Positions 50,403-61,915 are shown, numbered from the stretch's first letter. The stretch is DNA of 64,000 nucleotides from Prorocentrum cordatum (GCA_963575745.1 CAUYUJ010015743.1:118045-182044), one strand, 5' to 3'. Notes: generated by a model from the letters alone, not told the origin. Made by a program: numbers and translations.

Positions 50403-52165
50403 GGTGGTGGTGGGCGGATGGGCGCGCGAGAAAGAGGCCCGCGCTGGGGCGAGAACGCCATCCTGAACGACAGAGGTCAAACACCGATCCGAAAATGAGG
50501 CCCACGCTGCAGCGGGAGCACGCTTCGGAACGATTCTGGAGCAGAAATGAGGCTGGCGCCTCAGCGAGAGCAGCATTTTGAAAAAAAAACGCAGGCAAAA
50601 ACCCAACTCCCGGGAATCTTGTGTGTAAAAGAACAGTACGCGGGGGGGGGTCGACTACTTTCAGGCCGCCATCGGGGGAAGAGGGAGAGTAGTATTCATA
50701 TGGCGTAATTGTAGAAAGGGGAGGGAAGGGACGGAGGGAGGGGAGGGAGGGGAGGGAGGGGAGGGGAGAGGAGGGAGGGTAGGGAGGGGAGGGATGGGAG
50801 GGGAGGGGAAGGGAGGGGAGGGGGGGAGGCAAGCTAGGTGCGCTCGCGTCATATCTGACATCTTACCCCTCCCTCCCATCTAACGTGGCGCAGATCCCTT
50901 CTCTACTCGCACAGTCGGATGTCGAGCAGGGTGATGATCCCGAAAGGGTACGCTATGCGTTGTAGAGCACGGCGTGTCATGGCGTAGAAGAGTACCGCAC
51001 ATCGCAGTATCAACCTAGCATTGCATTGCATGCCGTAGCATGGCACGGGAAATGACGCCAGCGCTGCAGCGGGAACACGAATCGAAACGAGCGGAAGCGC
51101 GGAAATGAGGCCAGCGCTGCAGCGGGAACGCGCTTTGGAACGAGCGGAAGCACGGAAATGAGGCCAGCGCTGCAGCGGGAACACGATTCGGAACGAGCGG
51201 GGCCCGAAAATGAGGCCGGCGCCTCAGCGAGAGCAGCATTTTGGAACACGAATGCAAGCGAAAACCTAATTCCGGGGAAACCTGTGTGTTAAAAAACAAT
51301 ACGCGGGGGGGGGGTCGGACACTCCCAGGCCGTCAACTGGGGAAGAGGGAGAGTAGTATTGATATTGAGTAATTGTAGAGGGAGGGAGGGAGGGAGGGGA
51401 GGGCAAACTAGGTGCGGCCGCGTCATATCTGACATCCTACCCCTCCCTCCCATCCCTTACCATGGCGTAGATCCCTTGTCTATTCGCACAGTCGGATGTT
51501 GAGCAGGGCAATGATCCCGAAAGGGTACGCGATGCATTGTAGAGCACGGCGTGGCATGGCGTAGAAAAACACCGCAAAGCGTAGTATGTCACAACATGGC
51601 GTGGCGTGGCGTAGTGAAAAATTGCATTGCAAAGCTTTGCAACGCAAAGCATGGCATCGCACAGCGGCCCCGAACATAACATTGCATAACGTGGCGTTGA
51701 AGATCAAAACGTAGCATGGCATAGCATGACGTGGCACTTACGCACTGGATATGACAGCTGCAGCTGAAGGCGTGGCATCGCGCAGCGGAACGCAACCTAG
51801 CATTGCATTGCATGCCGTGGCATGGCACGGGAAATGACGCCAGCGCTGCAGCGGGAGCACGAGTCGAAACGAGCGGAAGCGCGGAAATGAGGCCAGCGCT
51901 GCAGCGGGAACACGATTCGGAACGAGCGGAAACACGGAAATGAGGCCAGTGCCGCAGCGGGAGCACGATTCGGAACGACGAGCGGGAACCCGAAAATGAA
52001 GCCCGCGCCTCAGCGAGAGCATCATTTTGAAAAAACAGCCCAAGCGAAAACCCAGCTCCGGGAAATCCTGTGTGTAGAAAACAGTACGCGGAGGGGTGCC
52101 CGCTATCTTCCGCACGCCATCAGGGGATGGAGGAGAGTAGTATTCATATTGTGTAATTGTAGAGA

Positions 52166-53374
52166 GGGAGGGAGGGGGGGAGAGGGAGGGAGGGAGGGAG
52201 GGAGGGAGGGGGACGGAGGGAGGGGAGGGAGGGAAAATGGTGAGAAGGAGAAAAAAGGGGGGGAGGGAGAGAGAAGGGGGGAGGGAGGGAAGGACCTCTG
52301 CCACCGCCGTTGCCGCGCCGCCACAGCCAGCGGTGACCGCCGAGCTGGGCTCTGCGGGCAGCAGCGCAGCCACGGCGGCAGCGACGACGACCGACGACGA
52401 CCACCAACGACGACAACCGGCAACGGTTACCGATGACGCCCCCGACTGCGCCGTCCCTTTCCGTCCCTGCTCTCTCCCCTTCCTCTGGTGCCTGGCCGCC
52501 CCCCGCCTGCCAGTCGCGTCTGCGAGTGGCGGTTTTCTCCTCCTCCTCCTCCTTCTCCTCCTCCTCCTCTTCCTCCTCCTCCTCCTCCTCCTCCTCCTCC
52601 TCCTCCTCCTCCTCCTCCTCCTCCTCCCTTATCCGTCCTGCTTTCCCCTCCTCTCTGGCGCCGTCAGGCGGCTCGCGGGACAACGGCCCTGCGGGCGGAC
52701 AATGCCCTTCCGGCTGCCCTGGGGGTCCCCTGCGGGGGTGCCGGTCCCTCCTGGACGGGGCCCCCCACAGGCCGTGGGCGGGAGGGAGGGAAGGGAGGGA
52801 GGGAGGGGGAGGGGAGGGGGGGAGGGAGGGGAGGGAGAGGGAGAGGGGGAGGGAGGGGGGAGGGGAGGGAGGGGTGGAGGGAGGGAGGGAGGGAGAGGGA
52901 GGGCGAGAGGGAGAGGGAGAGGGAGAGGGGGAGGGAGAGGTAGAGGGAGACGGAGACGGAGAAGAAGAAGGATACGAGAAAGATGATGATAATGAGAACC
53001 AGACGGAGAAGGATAATGATAAGGATAAAGATAAGGAAACGGATAAGGAGAAGGATAAGGAACAGGAGAAGGAATCGGATAATGAGAAGGAGACGGATAA
53101 GTATACTGAGAAGGAGTAGGAGAAGGAAAAGGAGAAGGAGGAGGATGATGATGATGAGGAGGAGGAGGAGCAGGAACAGGAACATGAGGAGGAGGAGGAG
53201 CGGAGGCGGGGGCGGGGGCGGGGGCGGAGGCGGAGGCGGAGGCGGAGGTGGAGACGGCGGCGGAGACGAACGGAGGCGGAGGCGGAAGCGGAGGAGAAGG
53301 GGGACGAGGAGGAGGATGAGGAGGAGGATGAGGATTCGGAGTTGGAGGAGGAGGAGGAGGAGGAGGATTACTAC
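52166..53374 (+). repeat. Purine-rich and (CTC)n low-complexity tract
   Basis: 52166-52270 is GGGA; 52536-52628 is CTC; 52770-52945 is GGGA; 52950-53130 is GGATAAGGA-like; 53130-53370 is GAG and GGCGGAGGC. 52290-52530 and 52630-52770 are short GC-rich spacers with nothing recognised. Confidence 0.85.
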
Positions 53375-53995
53375 TAGCAAGAAGAATAGTCATACGACTA
53401 ATCGTACTACTAACAATACTACTAATACTAATACTACAAATAAAATCACCAATGATAAGGACCCTAGGACAACTTTTTTGTTTAAGACATATCATATTCG
53501 TACTAATCATAATAATGCCGACGTTGCTCATCGTAGTATTACTAATGTCACTCATAGTAGTAGTAATGCTACTACGAATGCGATTCAAGTTTTTGGGTAT
53601 ATATGTATAAATAAAGGAATCGTAATACGCAGAATAAGCATACGACGAACACGAACAATACGAATAATAATAACAATATCAATACGAATCACACGAATAG
53701 TAATCACAATGCAAGGAATACGAACACGAATGCGAAATATAAGAGTAATGCGAATACTGATACTACGAATAATAGGAATATTAATACTGTTCACAAGAAT
53801 AAGAAGACGACTGATACTCATACTAAGAATACTATTAATAACATACTAGTACTAGTACTGCAAATAACAACAAGCATACTACTACTAATAACACGAACAC
53901 TAATGATAATACTAATGAGACCATTCATAAGAATAGGAATCGTGATACGGATAATAGGACACATAAGCATGATAACATTACTAATATTAATACCC
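53375..53995 (+). repeat. Second AT-rich island, degenerate AATACGAAT type
   Basis: Words ACTAATACT, AATACGAAT and ACGAATAATA are spread irregularly over ~600 bases. It looks like an aged version of the 46.8-kb array. Confidence 0.85.
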
Positions 53996-53999
53996 GAAA

Positions 54000-54765
54000 G
54001 AAGAAGAGGAGGTAGAGGAGGACGAAGAGGGGAGGAGGAGGAGGAGAAGGATGAGGAGGAGGATTCTGAAAGTGATGAAATGAGGAGGTGGAGGCGGAGG
54101 AGGAGGACCAGGACGAGGTGGAGGCAGAGGAGGAGGAGGAATAGGTGTAGGAGGAGGAGGAGGATGATGAGGAGAAGGAGGAGGAGGAACAGGAGGAAAG
54201 GAGGAGGAGGAGGAGGAAGAGGAGGAGAGGAGGAGGAGGAGGAGGAGGAGGAGGAGGAGGAGGAGAGGAGGAGGAGGAGGAGGAAGAGGATGAGGAAGAG
54301 GAGAGGTCTCCAGAGGTGCCCGGAGATCTCCAGAGGTCTCCAGAGGTTTCGTGAGGCTTCGGAGGCCTACAGAGGCCTGCAGAGGCCTCCAGGACCCCCA
54401 ATGAGGGTCCGAACCGTTCGGAATCCCTTGTTTCCAATATTCGATCCTGAAGGGTGGAGCGAGGAAAAGAAGGAGGACGAGGAGGCGGAAGGAAGGGAGT
54501 GAGGGAGGGAGGGAGGGAGGAGGGACAGGAGGGAGAGGAAGGATGGGCAGTGGCCGCAGGAGGAGGAGGAGGAAGAGGAGGAGGAGGAGGAGGAGCAGGA
54601 GGAGGAGGAGGAGGAGGAGGAGGAGGAGGAGATAGGATCCAGGAGATATGAGGAGGAGGAGGAGGAGGAGGAGGAGGAGGAAGAGAAGGAGGAGGAGGAG
54701 GAGGAGGAGGAATGAGGAGGCGGAAAAGGAGGAGGAGGAGGAGGAGGAGGAGGAGGAGGTGCCAC
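54000..54765 (+). repeat. (GAG)n tracts with a short CCAGAGG repeat
   Basis: GAG at 54000-54305, CCAGAGGTCTCC/GAGGCCT words at 54300-54400, and GAG at 54555-54765. Confidence 0.9.
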
Positions 54766-55204
54766 TCCTAGCCCACTGCGCCGTCGCCGGCCCACAGGAT
54801 GCCGACTCCCCGACCTCAGTCGCGGAACCCATGAAGGTCCCAGCGCCCGGGCTCGAGGCTGGCTCAGCAAGGGGGAGAAAAGGGCAGGTGGGGAAGAAGG
54901 ACGCGGGGGATCGAGGGAAGAGGAAGGGTTGGGCCTTCTTATGCAGGCCAACGTAGACACTTCCAGTGTTTCGTAAGGGAACCGCTTGAGACACAATGGA
55001 ATCCATAGCGAATATATAACAACGCGAGCGGAGGCCAAACAACACAACTACCCGAACACGCTGGCAACACTAAAACGAAGGGCGAGTGAGTTAGTGAGTG
55101 AGTCAGTGGGCAAGTGCCGAGAAGGAGGGGTGGGGGCGGAGGAGGCGGACAAGTGTCAACCCAAGAGTCCTCAACGCGGTTGGCATAAACCCTCCCTCCA
55201 AGCT
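54766..55204. other. No recognisable gene
   Basis: Mixed-composition sequence with short frames and a small GTGAGTGAGT tract at 55085-55105. Nothing supported. Confidence 0.4.
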
Positions 55205-55430
55205 CCCTCTTCATAGGCCCCTGCAAAGGTTTGAAGACCCTGAAGCATGCCAAAACATCGTTCTCGGGATTCCATCGCCACGGATCAACCTAATTGTCGC
55301 GTCTTGACGATCCTGAATCGTGCCAGAACGCCATTCCTGGTGCTTCAATGCCGCGAAGCAACGTAACTGTTGCACCCCCCCCTCACAGTTCTGAATCCTT
55401 ACAAACCACCATTGCCGGTATGCTGATCGT
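55205..55430 (+). repeat. ~80-bp diverged tandem repeat, about three copies
   Basis: Copies with CCTGAA...TGCCAAAAC, ...TCGCCACGGATCAACCTAATTGTCGC and related blocks start near 55227, 55307 and 55388. Confidence 0.65.
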
Positions 55431-55464
55431 GGGAATTCGTGAAACATTTGGAAAGTTTTTGAAA

Positions 55465-55960
55465 CACGACTGTGCGCGGTGCTAAGGCGAGAGCCGTTTT
55501 TTTGAAAAGGTACCGCCCTCAATCCGTGAAGCCCTTGCATTTTTTTGAGGCGAATGTGCGCGGCGCTAAGGCGAGAGCTACATTTTGAACACCAGTCGCG
55601 CTCAATCCGTGAACCTCTTGCGAAGTTTGAGAATGAATGTGCGCGGCGCTAAGGCGAGAGCCACATTATGAAAACCAGTCTCCCTCAGTCCGTGAAGTTC
55701 TTGTAAATTTTTAAAGCAAAGGTGCGCGGCGCTGAGGCGAGAGCCACATTTTCAAAAACCAGTCACCCTCAATCCATGAAGCTCTTGCAAACTTTTTGAA
55801 ATAATGTGTGCGGTGCTAAGGCGAAAGCTACAGTTTGAAAACCAGTCGCTCTAAATCCGTGAAACGCTGGCAAATTTTCAAACGAATGTGCGCGGCGCTA
55901 GGACGAGAACCACATTATGAAAACGACCCGCCCTCCATTTGTGAAACTGTTGCTAATGTG
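55465..55960 (+). repeat. ~81-bp tandem repeat, six copies
   Basis: Each unit has TGTGCGCGGCGCTAAGGCGA, GAGCCACATTTTGAAAACC, and CTCAATCCGTGAAGCTCTTG. Starts fall near 55470, 55552, 55635, 55718, 55805 and 55886. Confidence 0.92.
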
Positions 55961-56064
55961 TAAGCTTCAGGGTCATAACGGTGAGAGAGTCTCTGGCGAA
56001 ACGCCCGGCCCGCCGTAAAAAGTAGCGTCGGGGTGCGACAGGGAGAAGCTATTTATGAGGAACG

Positions 56065-56352
56065 GAATGGAGGAGGAGGAGGAGGAGAAGGAGGAGGAGG
56101 AGGAGGAGGAGAACCTTCAGCACGCCCATCTTGCGTACAGCTTATGATTTGAAAGCCTTTTTCCCCTCCTTCCCTTCCTCACTGTCTCGCCTTAGCATTG
56201 TTGGACGCGTGGACTCATTCCGTTGCTTCCGATCATGGTGAGGATGGGAGGATGAGGAGGATGAGGAGGAGGAGGAGGAGGAGACGGAGGAGGAGGAGGA
56301 GGAGGAGGAGGAGGAGGAGGAGGAGGAGGAGGAGGAGGAGGAGGAGGAGGCG
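56065..56352 (+). repeat. Two (GAG)n microsatellites
   Basis: 56065-56113 and 56245-56350 are GAG triplets; the stretch between them is unique but carries no recognised gene. Confidence 0.93.
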
Positions 56353-56399
56353 CAGAGGGCAATATCACACGCGTGGACCAAGTGCGCGCAGCTCATTTG

Positions 56400-57350
56400 G
56401 ACAAATAGGCTTGGGCTGCACCACCTCGCCTGCGACCGCCGCCGCGTGTTCGAATTTTAGACGCCACGCGTATTCCCACCACTACCGACCTCTCGCTGCA
56501 GGGCGCGCTCAACACTGGCAGCTGGCGGCACTGGCTGTGTTTCCTGCCCACGGCTCACTTTGGCCCCGTTCTCGGACATATGCCCGTTTTGCCCGCCAGG
56601 GCCCGCACTTTGGATGGCTGGGGTCGCCGGCCCAAGGCCCACCCCACGCCTCCACTCGACGCATCTCCGACGGCTGGTCCCCTTGCCCAGTGGCAGTTCC
56701 CCCCCACTTGGCAGGCGCCCTCGGCTACACCACGCTCAGGGTGCGAGAGTCCAGCCCCGAGCATTCAGGTGCTCCGTGAGTGAGAGTTTCCCGGTTGGCT
56801 TTTGCCCGCCATGCCCCTCGTCTCCCGGTCTGTCGGGTGCTGGCGCCACTGTGCGACGCCCCGCTGTCACTGGGTGCCGTTTTTGTCCCGCTCCATGAGG
56901 TTCACTTTGTTCCTCGCATGTGCTTTCCGGCGTTGACTTTGGCCCGCTGGCAATTATCTTGCTTGCTCGTGGTCGCTCGCGCCTTCCGGCGTCGGCTTTT
57001 GGCCCGCTGGCATTTCTCCCGCTTGCTCCGAGGGGTGGTGCTGGCGTCGTTTCGGCGACCCCTCGCACTCTTCCCGCGCCCGTCCCCCCCCGGTCGTCGC
57101 CAAAGTGCGTCTTCTCGAATTTGCTCGGCATGCTTGCATGTGCGGTCGGCTGTCCACAGTGACGGCTGGGTTCGCAAATTATCTGGCTCTGTGCCCCAGT
57201 CAGCCCGACTGACCCGCCCTCTGGAGCCTTCCTTGGGGCCGCAGATCAAAAAGTATTCCCACCAGCCCATCCACAATCGATGCGTAGGGGAGCTGACGGA
57301 AGAAGGGAAGCAGAGACGCTCATAGTGAAACCGAGCGGGCAAGAACAACG
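56400..57350. other. No recognisable gene; local ~65-bp duplication
   Basis: GC-rich. 56920-57050 holds two units with TTCCGGCGT...TTTGGCCCGCTGGCA...CTTGCTC. Several long frames overlap on both strands and none carries a domain I know. Confidence 0.45.
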
Positions 57351-57354
57351 CGTC

Positions 57355-57440
57355 GTCGACGACGACGACGGCGGCGGCGGCGACGATGGCGGCGGCAGCG
57401 GCGGCGACGATGGCGGCGGCGGCGACAACGGCGGCGAGGA
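57355..57440 (+). repeat. (GAC/GGC)n microsatellite
   Basis: GACGACGAC then GGCGGCGACGATGGC triplets. Confidence 0.9.
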
Positions 57441-57469
57441 GGAGGAGGAGGGCGAGCAAAAATGCCAGA

Positions 57470-58110
57470 GGTCTCTTGAACGCCTCTCGGAGCCTCTTGG
57501 GATATCTCTTGGGCGCTTCTTGGATGCATCTTGGGACGTCTGGAGGGTCTCTTGGCGGTCCTGGGGGGCTCTTGGGCGTCTTGAGTGCGTCGGGGGGGGA
57601 GCCTCTTGGAGGCATCTTGGAGGCCTCTTGGGGCCATCTTGGCGCCTCTTAGGGCCTCCTGGGCGCCTCATGGGGCCATCTTGGAGGCGATCGATCAAAA
57701 AAGGGGGGTCCTTAGTTTGCACCGCCCCTCGGGGGCCCCCCAAATAGCCTCCTGGACCCCTCTTGGGGCGCTCTTGGAGCGCTCCTGGGCGCTCTTGGGG
57801 CCGTTTTGGGGCCCTCTTGGGCCCCTCTTGGGGCTATCTTGGGCCCTCTTGGAACCATCTTGTGCCTCGGAAAGCCATCGGAAGCGAAAAGGCGAGAAGG
57901 CAAACATCATTGGTTTTCCTACGATTTTTGAAGAATTTTAGCCTCTTGGAGGACTCCTTGGGGAGCTATCTGGCCTCTTGGAGCCGTCTTGGGGCGGTCT
58001 GGGGGCCTCCTTGGAGCATCTCCAGAGCCATCTTGATGCATCTTGGCCCATCTTGAGCCATCTTGGAGGTCATCTTGGGCTTTCCGAGGCTCTCTTGGAG
58101 CCGTCTTGGG
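57470..58110 (+). repeat. TCTTGG repeat sector, plus orientation
   Basis: Units CCTCTTGGGGC, GCCATCTTGG and GCGCTCTTGGG. A core at about 57865-57950 is the reverse complement of the ~70-bp cores in the 18-22 kb sector (TCGGAAGC, AAAAGGCGAGAAGGC and ATCATTGG blocks). Confidence 0.85.
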
Positions 58111-58172
58111 TCATCTTGGACGCTCCAACGCGTCGCCGCGCACCCCGTCCAGGTCGAGGGGAGGGGGTAGGG

Positions 58173-58530
58173 CAAGCTAGGTGCGCTCGCGTCATATCTG
58201 ACATCCTACCCCTCCCTCCCATCCCTTACCATGGCGTAGATCCTCTCTCTACTCGCACAGTCGGATGTCGAGCAGGGCAATGATCCCGAAAGGGTACGCG
58301 ATGCATTGTAGAACACGGCGTGGCATGGCGTAGAAGAGCACCGCGCAGCGTCGTATCAACCTAGCATTGCATTGCATGCCGTGGCATGGCACGGGAAATG
58401 ACGCCAGCGCTGCAGCGGGAACACGAGGCGAATCGAGCGGAAACGCGGAAATGAGGCCAGCGCTGCAGCGGGAACACGATTCGGAACGAGCGGAAGCACG
58501 GAAATGAGGCCAGCGCTGCAGCGAGAAAGG
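58173..58530 (+). repeat. R1 family copy, 3'-truncated
   Basis: Head and middle match the array at 48427-52165; it stops in the CCAGCGCTGCAGCG sub-repeat at about 58525, without the tail. Confidence 0.9.
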
Positions 58531-58900
58531 TTCAGATCCCAACCGGACGCGTGAGATCCCAACCGGACGGTTCAGATCCCAACCGCCAAGGACACGTGGG
58601 ACGCGTGAAATCCCAACTATTTTGGAGCCTCTGCAAAGCTCCAAGCCTCTGCAAGGTTTTGAGAGCCACTGCGAGCCTCTGAGAGATTCTGAGAGATTCT
58701 GAGAGGTTCTGGGAGATTCTAAGAGATTATGAGAGATTCGGAAAGATTCTCAGAGGTTCTGAGAGATTCTGAGAGGTTCTGAGAGATTCTGAGAGATACT
58801 CAGAGGTTCTGAGAGATTCTGAGAGATTCTGAGAGATACTAAGAGATTCTGAGAGATTCTGAGAGATTCAGAGATTCTGAGAGATTCTGAGAGCATGAAA
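58530..58900 (+). repeat. 20-bp then 8-10-bp tandem repeats
   Basis: 58533-58590 has GATCCCAACCGGACGCGTGA units. 58650-58900 has GAGAGATTCT/GAGAGGTTCT units. Confidence 0.9.
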
Positions 58901-58914
58901 ACGAGGGGGGGGGC

Positions 58915-59049
58915 AGGAGGAGGAGGATAAGTGGGAGGTGGAGGAAGGGCGGAGGATGTGGATGAGGGAGGAGGAGGGGGGAGAAGGATGTGGAGGAGAA
59001 ACAAGAGGAGGAGAAGGAGGCAGAGGAAAGCAGGAGGAGGGGGAGCAGA

Positions 59050-59081
<32 letters not shown>

Positions 59082-59375
59082 GAGGAGGAGGAGGAGGAGG
59101 AGGAGGAGGAGGCCAGAGGCCAGAGGGCTCCTCTAGGCACTCTTGGAGGCCTCCTGGGACCAGAGGCTTTCTTGGGACAGCCTGGGGCTCTCTTGGGGCC
59201 GTCTTGGGCCGTCCAGGGCTCCTCTTGCGCCGTCTCGAGGCACTCTTGGAGGCCTCCTGGGCAATTTGGGGCTCTCCTGGGCTGTGTTGGGGCAGTTTGG
59301 GGGCCCCTTGGGAGCCTCTTGGGGCTTCTTGGGGCTTCTTCGGGGCCTCTTGGGGGCCTCTTGGGACTCAGAGCA
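58915..59375 (+). repeat. (GAG)n and TCTTGG repeat
   Basis: 58915-59112 is GAG/GGA-rich (pure at 59058-59112). 59113-59375 has CCTCTTGGGG and GGGGCTTCTTGG units. Confidence 0.85.
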
Positions 59376-59648
59376 CGAACTGTCCGTTCGGGTCCCCCGT
59401 CTGAGAGGGACCTCCCCGTGTGAAGTTTGATAGGAGCCCCTCTGTATTTGCTGCACCCCGCTGGTGCCGCACGCGCGGCCTTCGCCGGCGGCGGCTGTGC
59501 ACGCCCGATCTTCGGCGGCGGCTTTCCTGCCACCACACCTCCGGAGCGCCAGGGTTGAGGCCAGCGGCGGCATGCCCGCCTGGCCTTGGCCGGCTGCATA
59601 AAAGCACCTCCTCCCAGCCCGCCCGGCCTTGCCATGTCCAGCGGTTGC

Positions 59649-59963
59649 TCAGTCGTCGTGGGGCTTCAGCGCTACCTCCCTCCTCACCTCGTCGCCCCGC
59701 CTGAGCCCTTTCATGATGTGCACGTACCGCACGCCATTGAAGGTTGCTGGCCCCTTCGCCCCTGCATCGAGGAAAGTCCTCTGGGGCCGTCTAGTCTGGT
59801 GGCCGCCCTTCCCCTGGCTATCGCCCGTCAGCGGCTGCTCCTCCGCCGTGTCCTCGACTGGCCTCTTCCCATCCTGGCGCTTGCCCCAGCAGTGCCACGC
59901 GTCGCCCGCGGCCAGGATCAGCACGAGCACCAGCCCGGCCATATATCGGCGGCACCCCAACAC
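59649..59963 (-). CDS. Weak candidate small protein with a hydrophobic N-terminus
   Basis: 104 codons from an ATG at 59963. Residues ~8-18 form a short hydrophobic run after MLGCRRYM, which could be a signal peptide. The rest is charged and of ordinary composition. The strand is the same as the remnant at 60104-61265. No family is recognised, and it may be a chance frame. Confidence 0.3.
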   Translation of the reverse strand: MLGCRRYMAGLVLVLILAAGDAWHCWGKRQDGKRPVEDTAEEQPLTGDSQGKGGHQTRRPQRTFLDAGAKGPATFNGVRYVHIMKGLRRGDEVRREVALKPHDD

Positions 59964-60103
59964 ACTAAACTAATACTATGTGTGCGTCGCCCCCCCAGGG
60001 GCAACGCGCGCACCGAGAAATCTTAAATCTTATAGTGTATTCGTCGTTGCGGGCGTTTTCTGGCCGTACTGCTCGGGAAACGATATACTACAAGATGGTC
60101 ATA

Positions 60104-61265
60104 CTATATGCTCGGGTCGGATGCACGCCTCCGAGGAGGACAGATATTGATCGTAATGATGTCCTTGCGCCTCCCAATTAAGAGCACATCCCACGGCGAC
60201 ATCATGATGACGGTGTGCGCCCCCTCCGGGCCCTTGGTGCGCTCCACCTGGCCTGCGCTCTCCCCGCTTGCCGTGGCCACCGCAGTGCCCGCGACGCGGC
60301 CCAGCAGGGCGGCCGCGCCCACCGCCTTGGCCAGGTGTGGGGCGCCTCCCGCCGGGGCTGCCGCTCGATATTTGGCAGCCTCGTCCTTGTCGTTCTTGTC
60401 GTGGCTCGGCTTGGCGAGGAAGGACTCGTTTAGCGCCATCTTCTTGGCCCCTGTCCGAATCGGCTCGTGAGACTCCCACGAGCAGGCGTGGAAGCTTCGC
60501 GCCGCTGCCTGCACATGGGCGCGCGCGGTCTCAGTCGGCGTCGACCGAGCGGCGTCGCTGAGCGTCGTGTCCACCCCTTCGCCCTCGCTCTGCCGCGTCT
60601 CCCATGACTCGGGCGCGCCCCACCTTGGATGCCCCAGACTTGAAGCGGGGCGAGGCCTCGCGTGCCCGCCCTGGCAGCGGGCGACGCGCAGCAGCAGAGT
60701 GCCAGGCCCCCACGGCGCTTGCCCTGGCCAGCGTATCGCGCTGGCAGGGCCGTCCGCTGGGTGGATCAGGTGCCTGGTCCCTTCGATCGTGAGGTGGCCT
60801 TCGCCTCGGGGCGTCGCAGGATCGTGGTTCCCGACGCGCGGATCCCAGTTCACCGTGCCTGCCGAGTCTGCCTAGCTCTGTGCGCGGCCCGCCTCGCTCG
60901 GCTTCAGGAACTGCCGTGCTCCGTGGGCGCGGCGGCGGGCTGGCGGCGTCGTAGTGCCTGCCCCGCCATCGCCAGCCTTGCCCTTCCATCTGACGTGGAT
61001 GTTGCGGGTCCGCGAGGTCGCGTCGCCGCAGTGCGTGCTGACCACTTCGCCCAGCGCGGTGAGACCTTTGGCCAAGCGAGCTGGCTCCAGCTGGACCAGC
61101 ATGTCCACGATCGCGGCCCGCGGCTTGTTAGCGCCGACGTTGACCACCAGGTACTCGATCTCAAAGCCTTCGGAGTCCACGGGCAGACTGCCCAGCACCT
61201 AGTCGGCACGTCCCGACTCGGGCGCCAGGGGAGCATCCTTCCCAAACATGAAGTTGATGCCAAAC
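60104..61265 (-). pseudogene. Minus-strand coding remnant, unknown protein
   Basis: One phase on the minus strand is open from about 61270 to 60104 except for stops near 61199 and 60872. The part 61198-60960 is the most protein-like, with a hydrophobic strand (E-Y-L-V-V-N-V-G), a helix and a Cys/Arg-rich turn ending in V-R-W-K-G-K. A Gly/Ala-rich hydrophobic stretch lies near 60300. Its upstream end meets the copia remnant at about 61279, so it was probably truncated by that insertion. Function unknown. Confidence 0.45.
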
Positions 61266-61278
61266 CTTAGTCGCCCGG

Positions 61279-61915
61279 GCAAATTATCAAGCGCAGGACC
61301 GTCTGGGCATGCAGTTTTCAGTCGAGGAGCTTGCGCGCTCCATGTCCCAACCCGAGGGGCGTGGGAAATCTTCACCGCATCGTTAGGCAAGTACCTCACG
61401 AACCACGACAGGTTTGGGCATCCGCATTTTGTATCATATGCGATCTTTGGAGTTAGCTGTGTGGACAAGCAATGAGTATGCAGGGTGCCACAGATTATGC
61501 GCGTCGACAATGGGAGGAACAATTATGTGGGGATCGCACTTGATAATGTGTCGTTGCATTGGCTTCTGGAGACGCGAAAAACTACGGGATGGTGAAGGCT
61601 ACGTCTGTAACATCAGGACGGCAAGCAATCCTCAAAAACCCCGAGATTGATTGCGGCATCTCGTCTCAAAGCGATGCGAAAGCAGCCATTGCCATTGCGA
61701 GCAGGTGTGAATCAGGAAAGGTCAGACACATCGAAGTCCGCCAATTCGGTTGCAGGAGAAAGTGCGACGTGGGGACATCAAAGTGGTCAAAGTAGGCGCC
61801 CATGATAATCTTGCATATGCTGTAACTAAATATGTGAGCAGAGAGATCATGACCTTTCACATTCGAGGTACCAACCTACGCCATTTTAGCAGAAGGCACG
61901 AGCTGACTTCCGCCA
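61279..61915 (+). pseudogene. Remnant of a second copia element: RT end and RNase H
   Basis: Read across frameshifts, the order of motifs is that of copia: an A-N-Y-x-A-Q-D-R start (61279), a region before V-W-T-S-N-E-Y-A-G-C (61453), S-T-M-G-G-T-I-M-W-G-S-H, A-S-G-D-A-K-N-Y-G-M-V-K-A, S-D-A-K-A-A-I-A-I-A, V-R-H-I-E-V-R-Q, and G-D-I-K-V-V-K-V-G-A-H-D-N-L-A-Y-A-V-T-K. Frameshifts lie near 61385, 61550 and 61745. The first catalytic Asp position reads S-N-E. It lacks the rest of Pol and any LTR in the window, and it is not the same family as the 27-45 kb element. Confidence 0.85.

Larger units (their letters stand above)
48427..52165 (+). repeat. R1 repeat array, five head-to-tail units
   Basis: Units start at 48427, 49010, 50074, 50830 and 51394 with (G)CAAGCTAGGTGCGCTCGCG. 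Each has the head block TATCTGACATCCTACCCCTC, a CATGGC/GTAGA region, a ~48-bp sub-repeat containing CCAGCGCTGCAGCGGGA, and a tail ending GTAGTATTCATATTGAGTAA and a GGGA tract. Unit lengths vary from ~564 to ~1064 because different tandem arrays have grown inside. No coding function is seen, and it is not recognised as a known family. Confidence 0.88.

Noticed and set aside
48860-51290. GGGGAAACCTG-like words in R1 units as further GNRA hairpins
   Set aside because: The flanks do not form the 5-bp stem (CCGG versus CCTG); they vary between units without compensation.
58020-58065. CTTGAGCCATCTTGG as an inverted spliced-leader relic
   Set aside because: It matches only partly and is explained by the local GCCATCTTGG repeat units.
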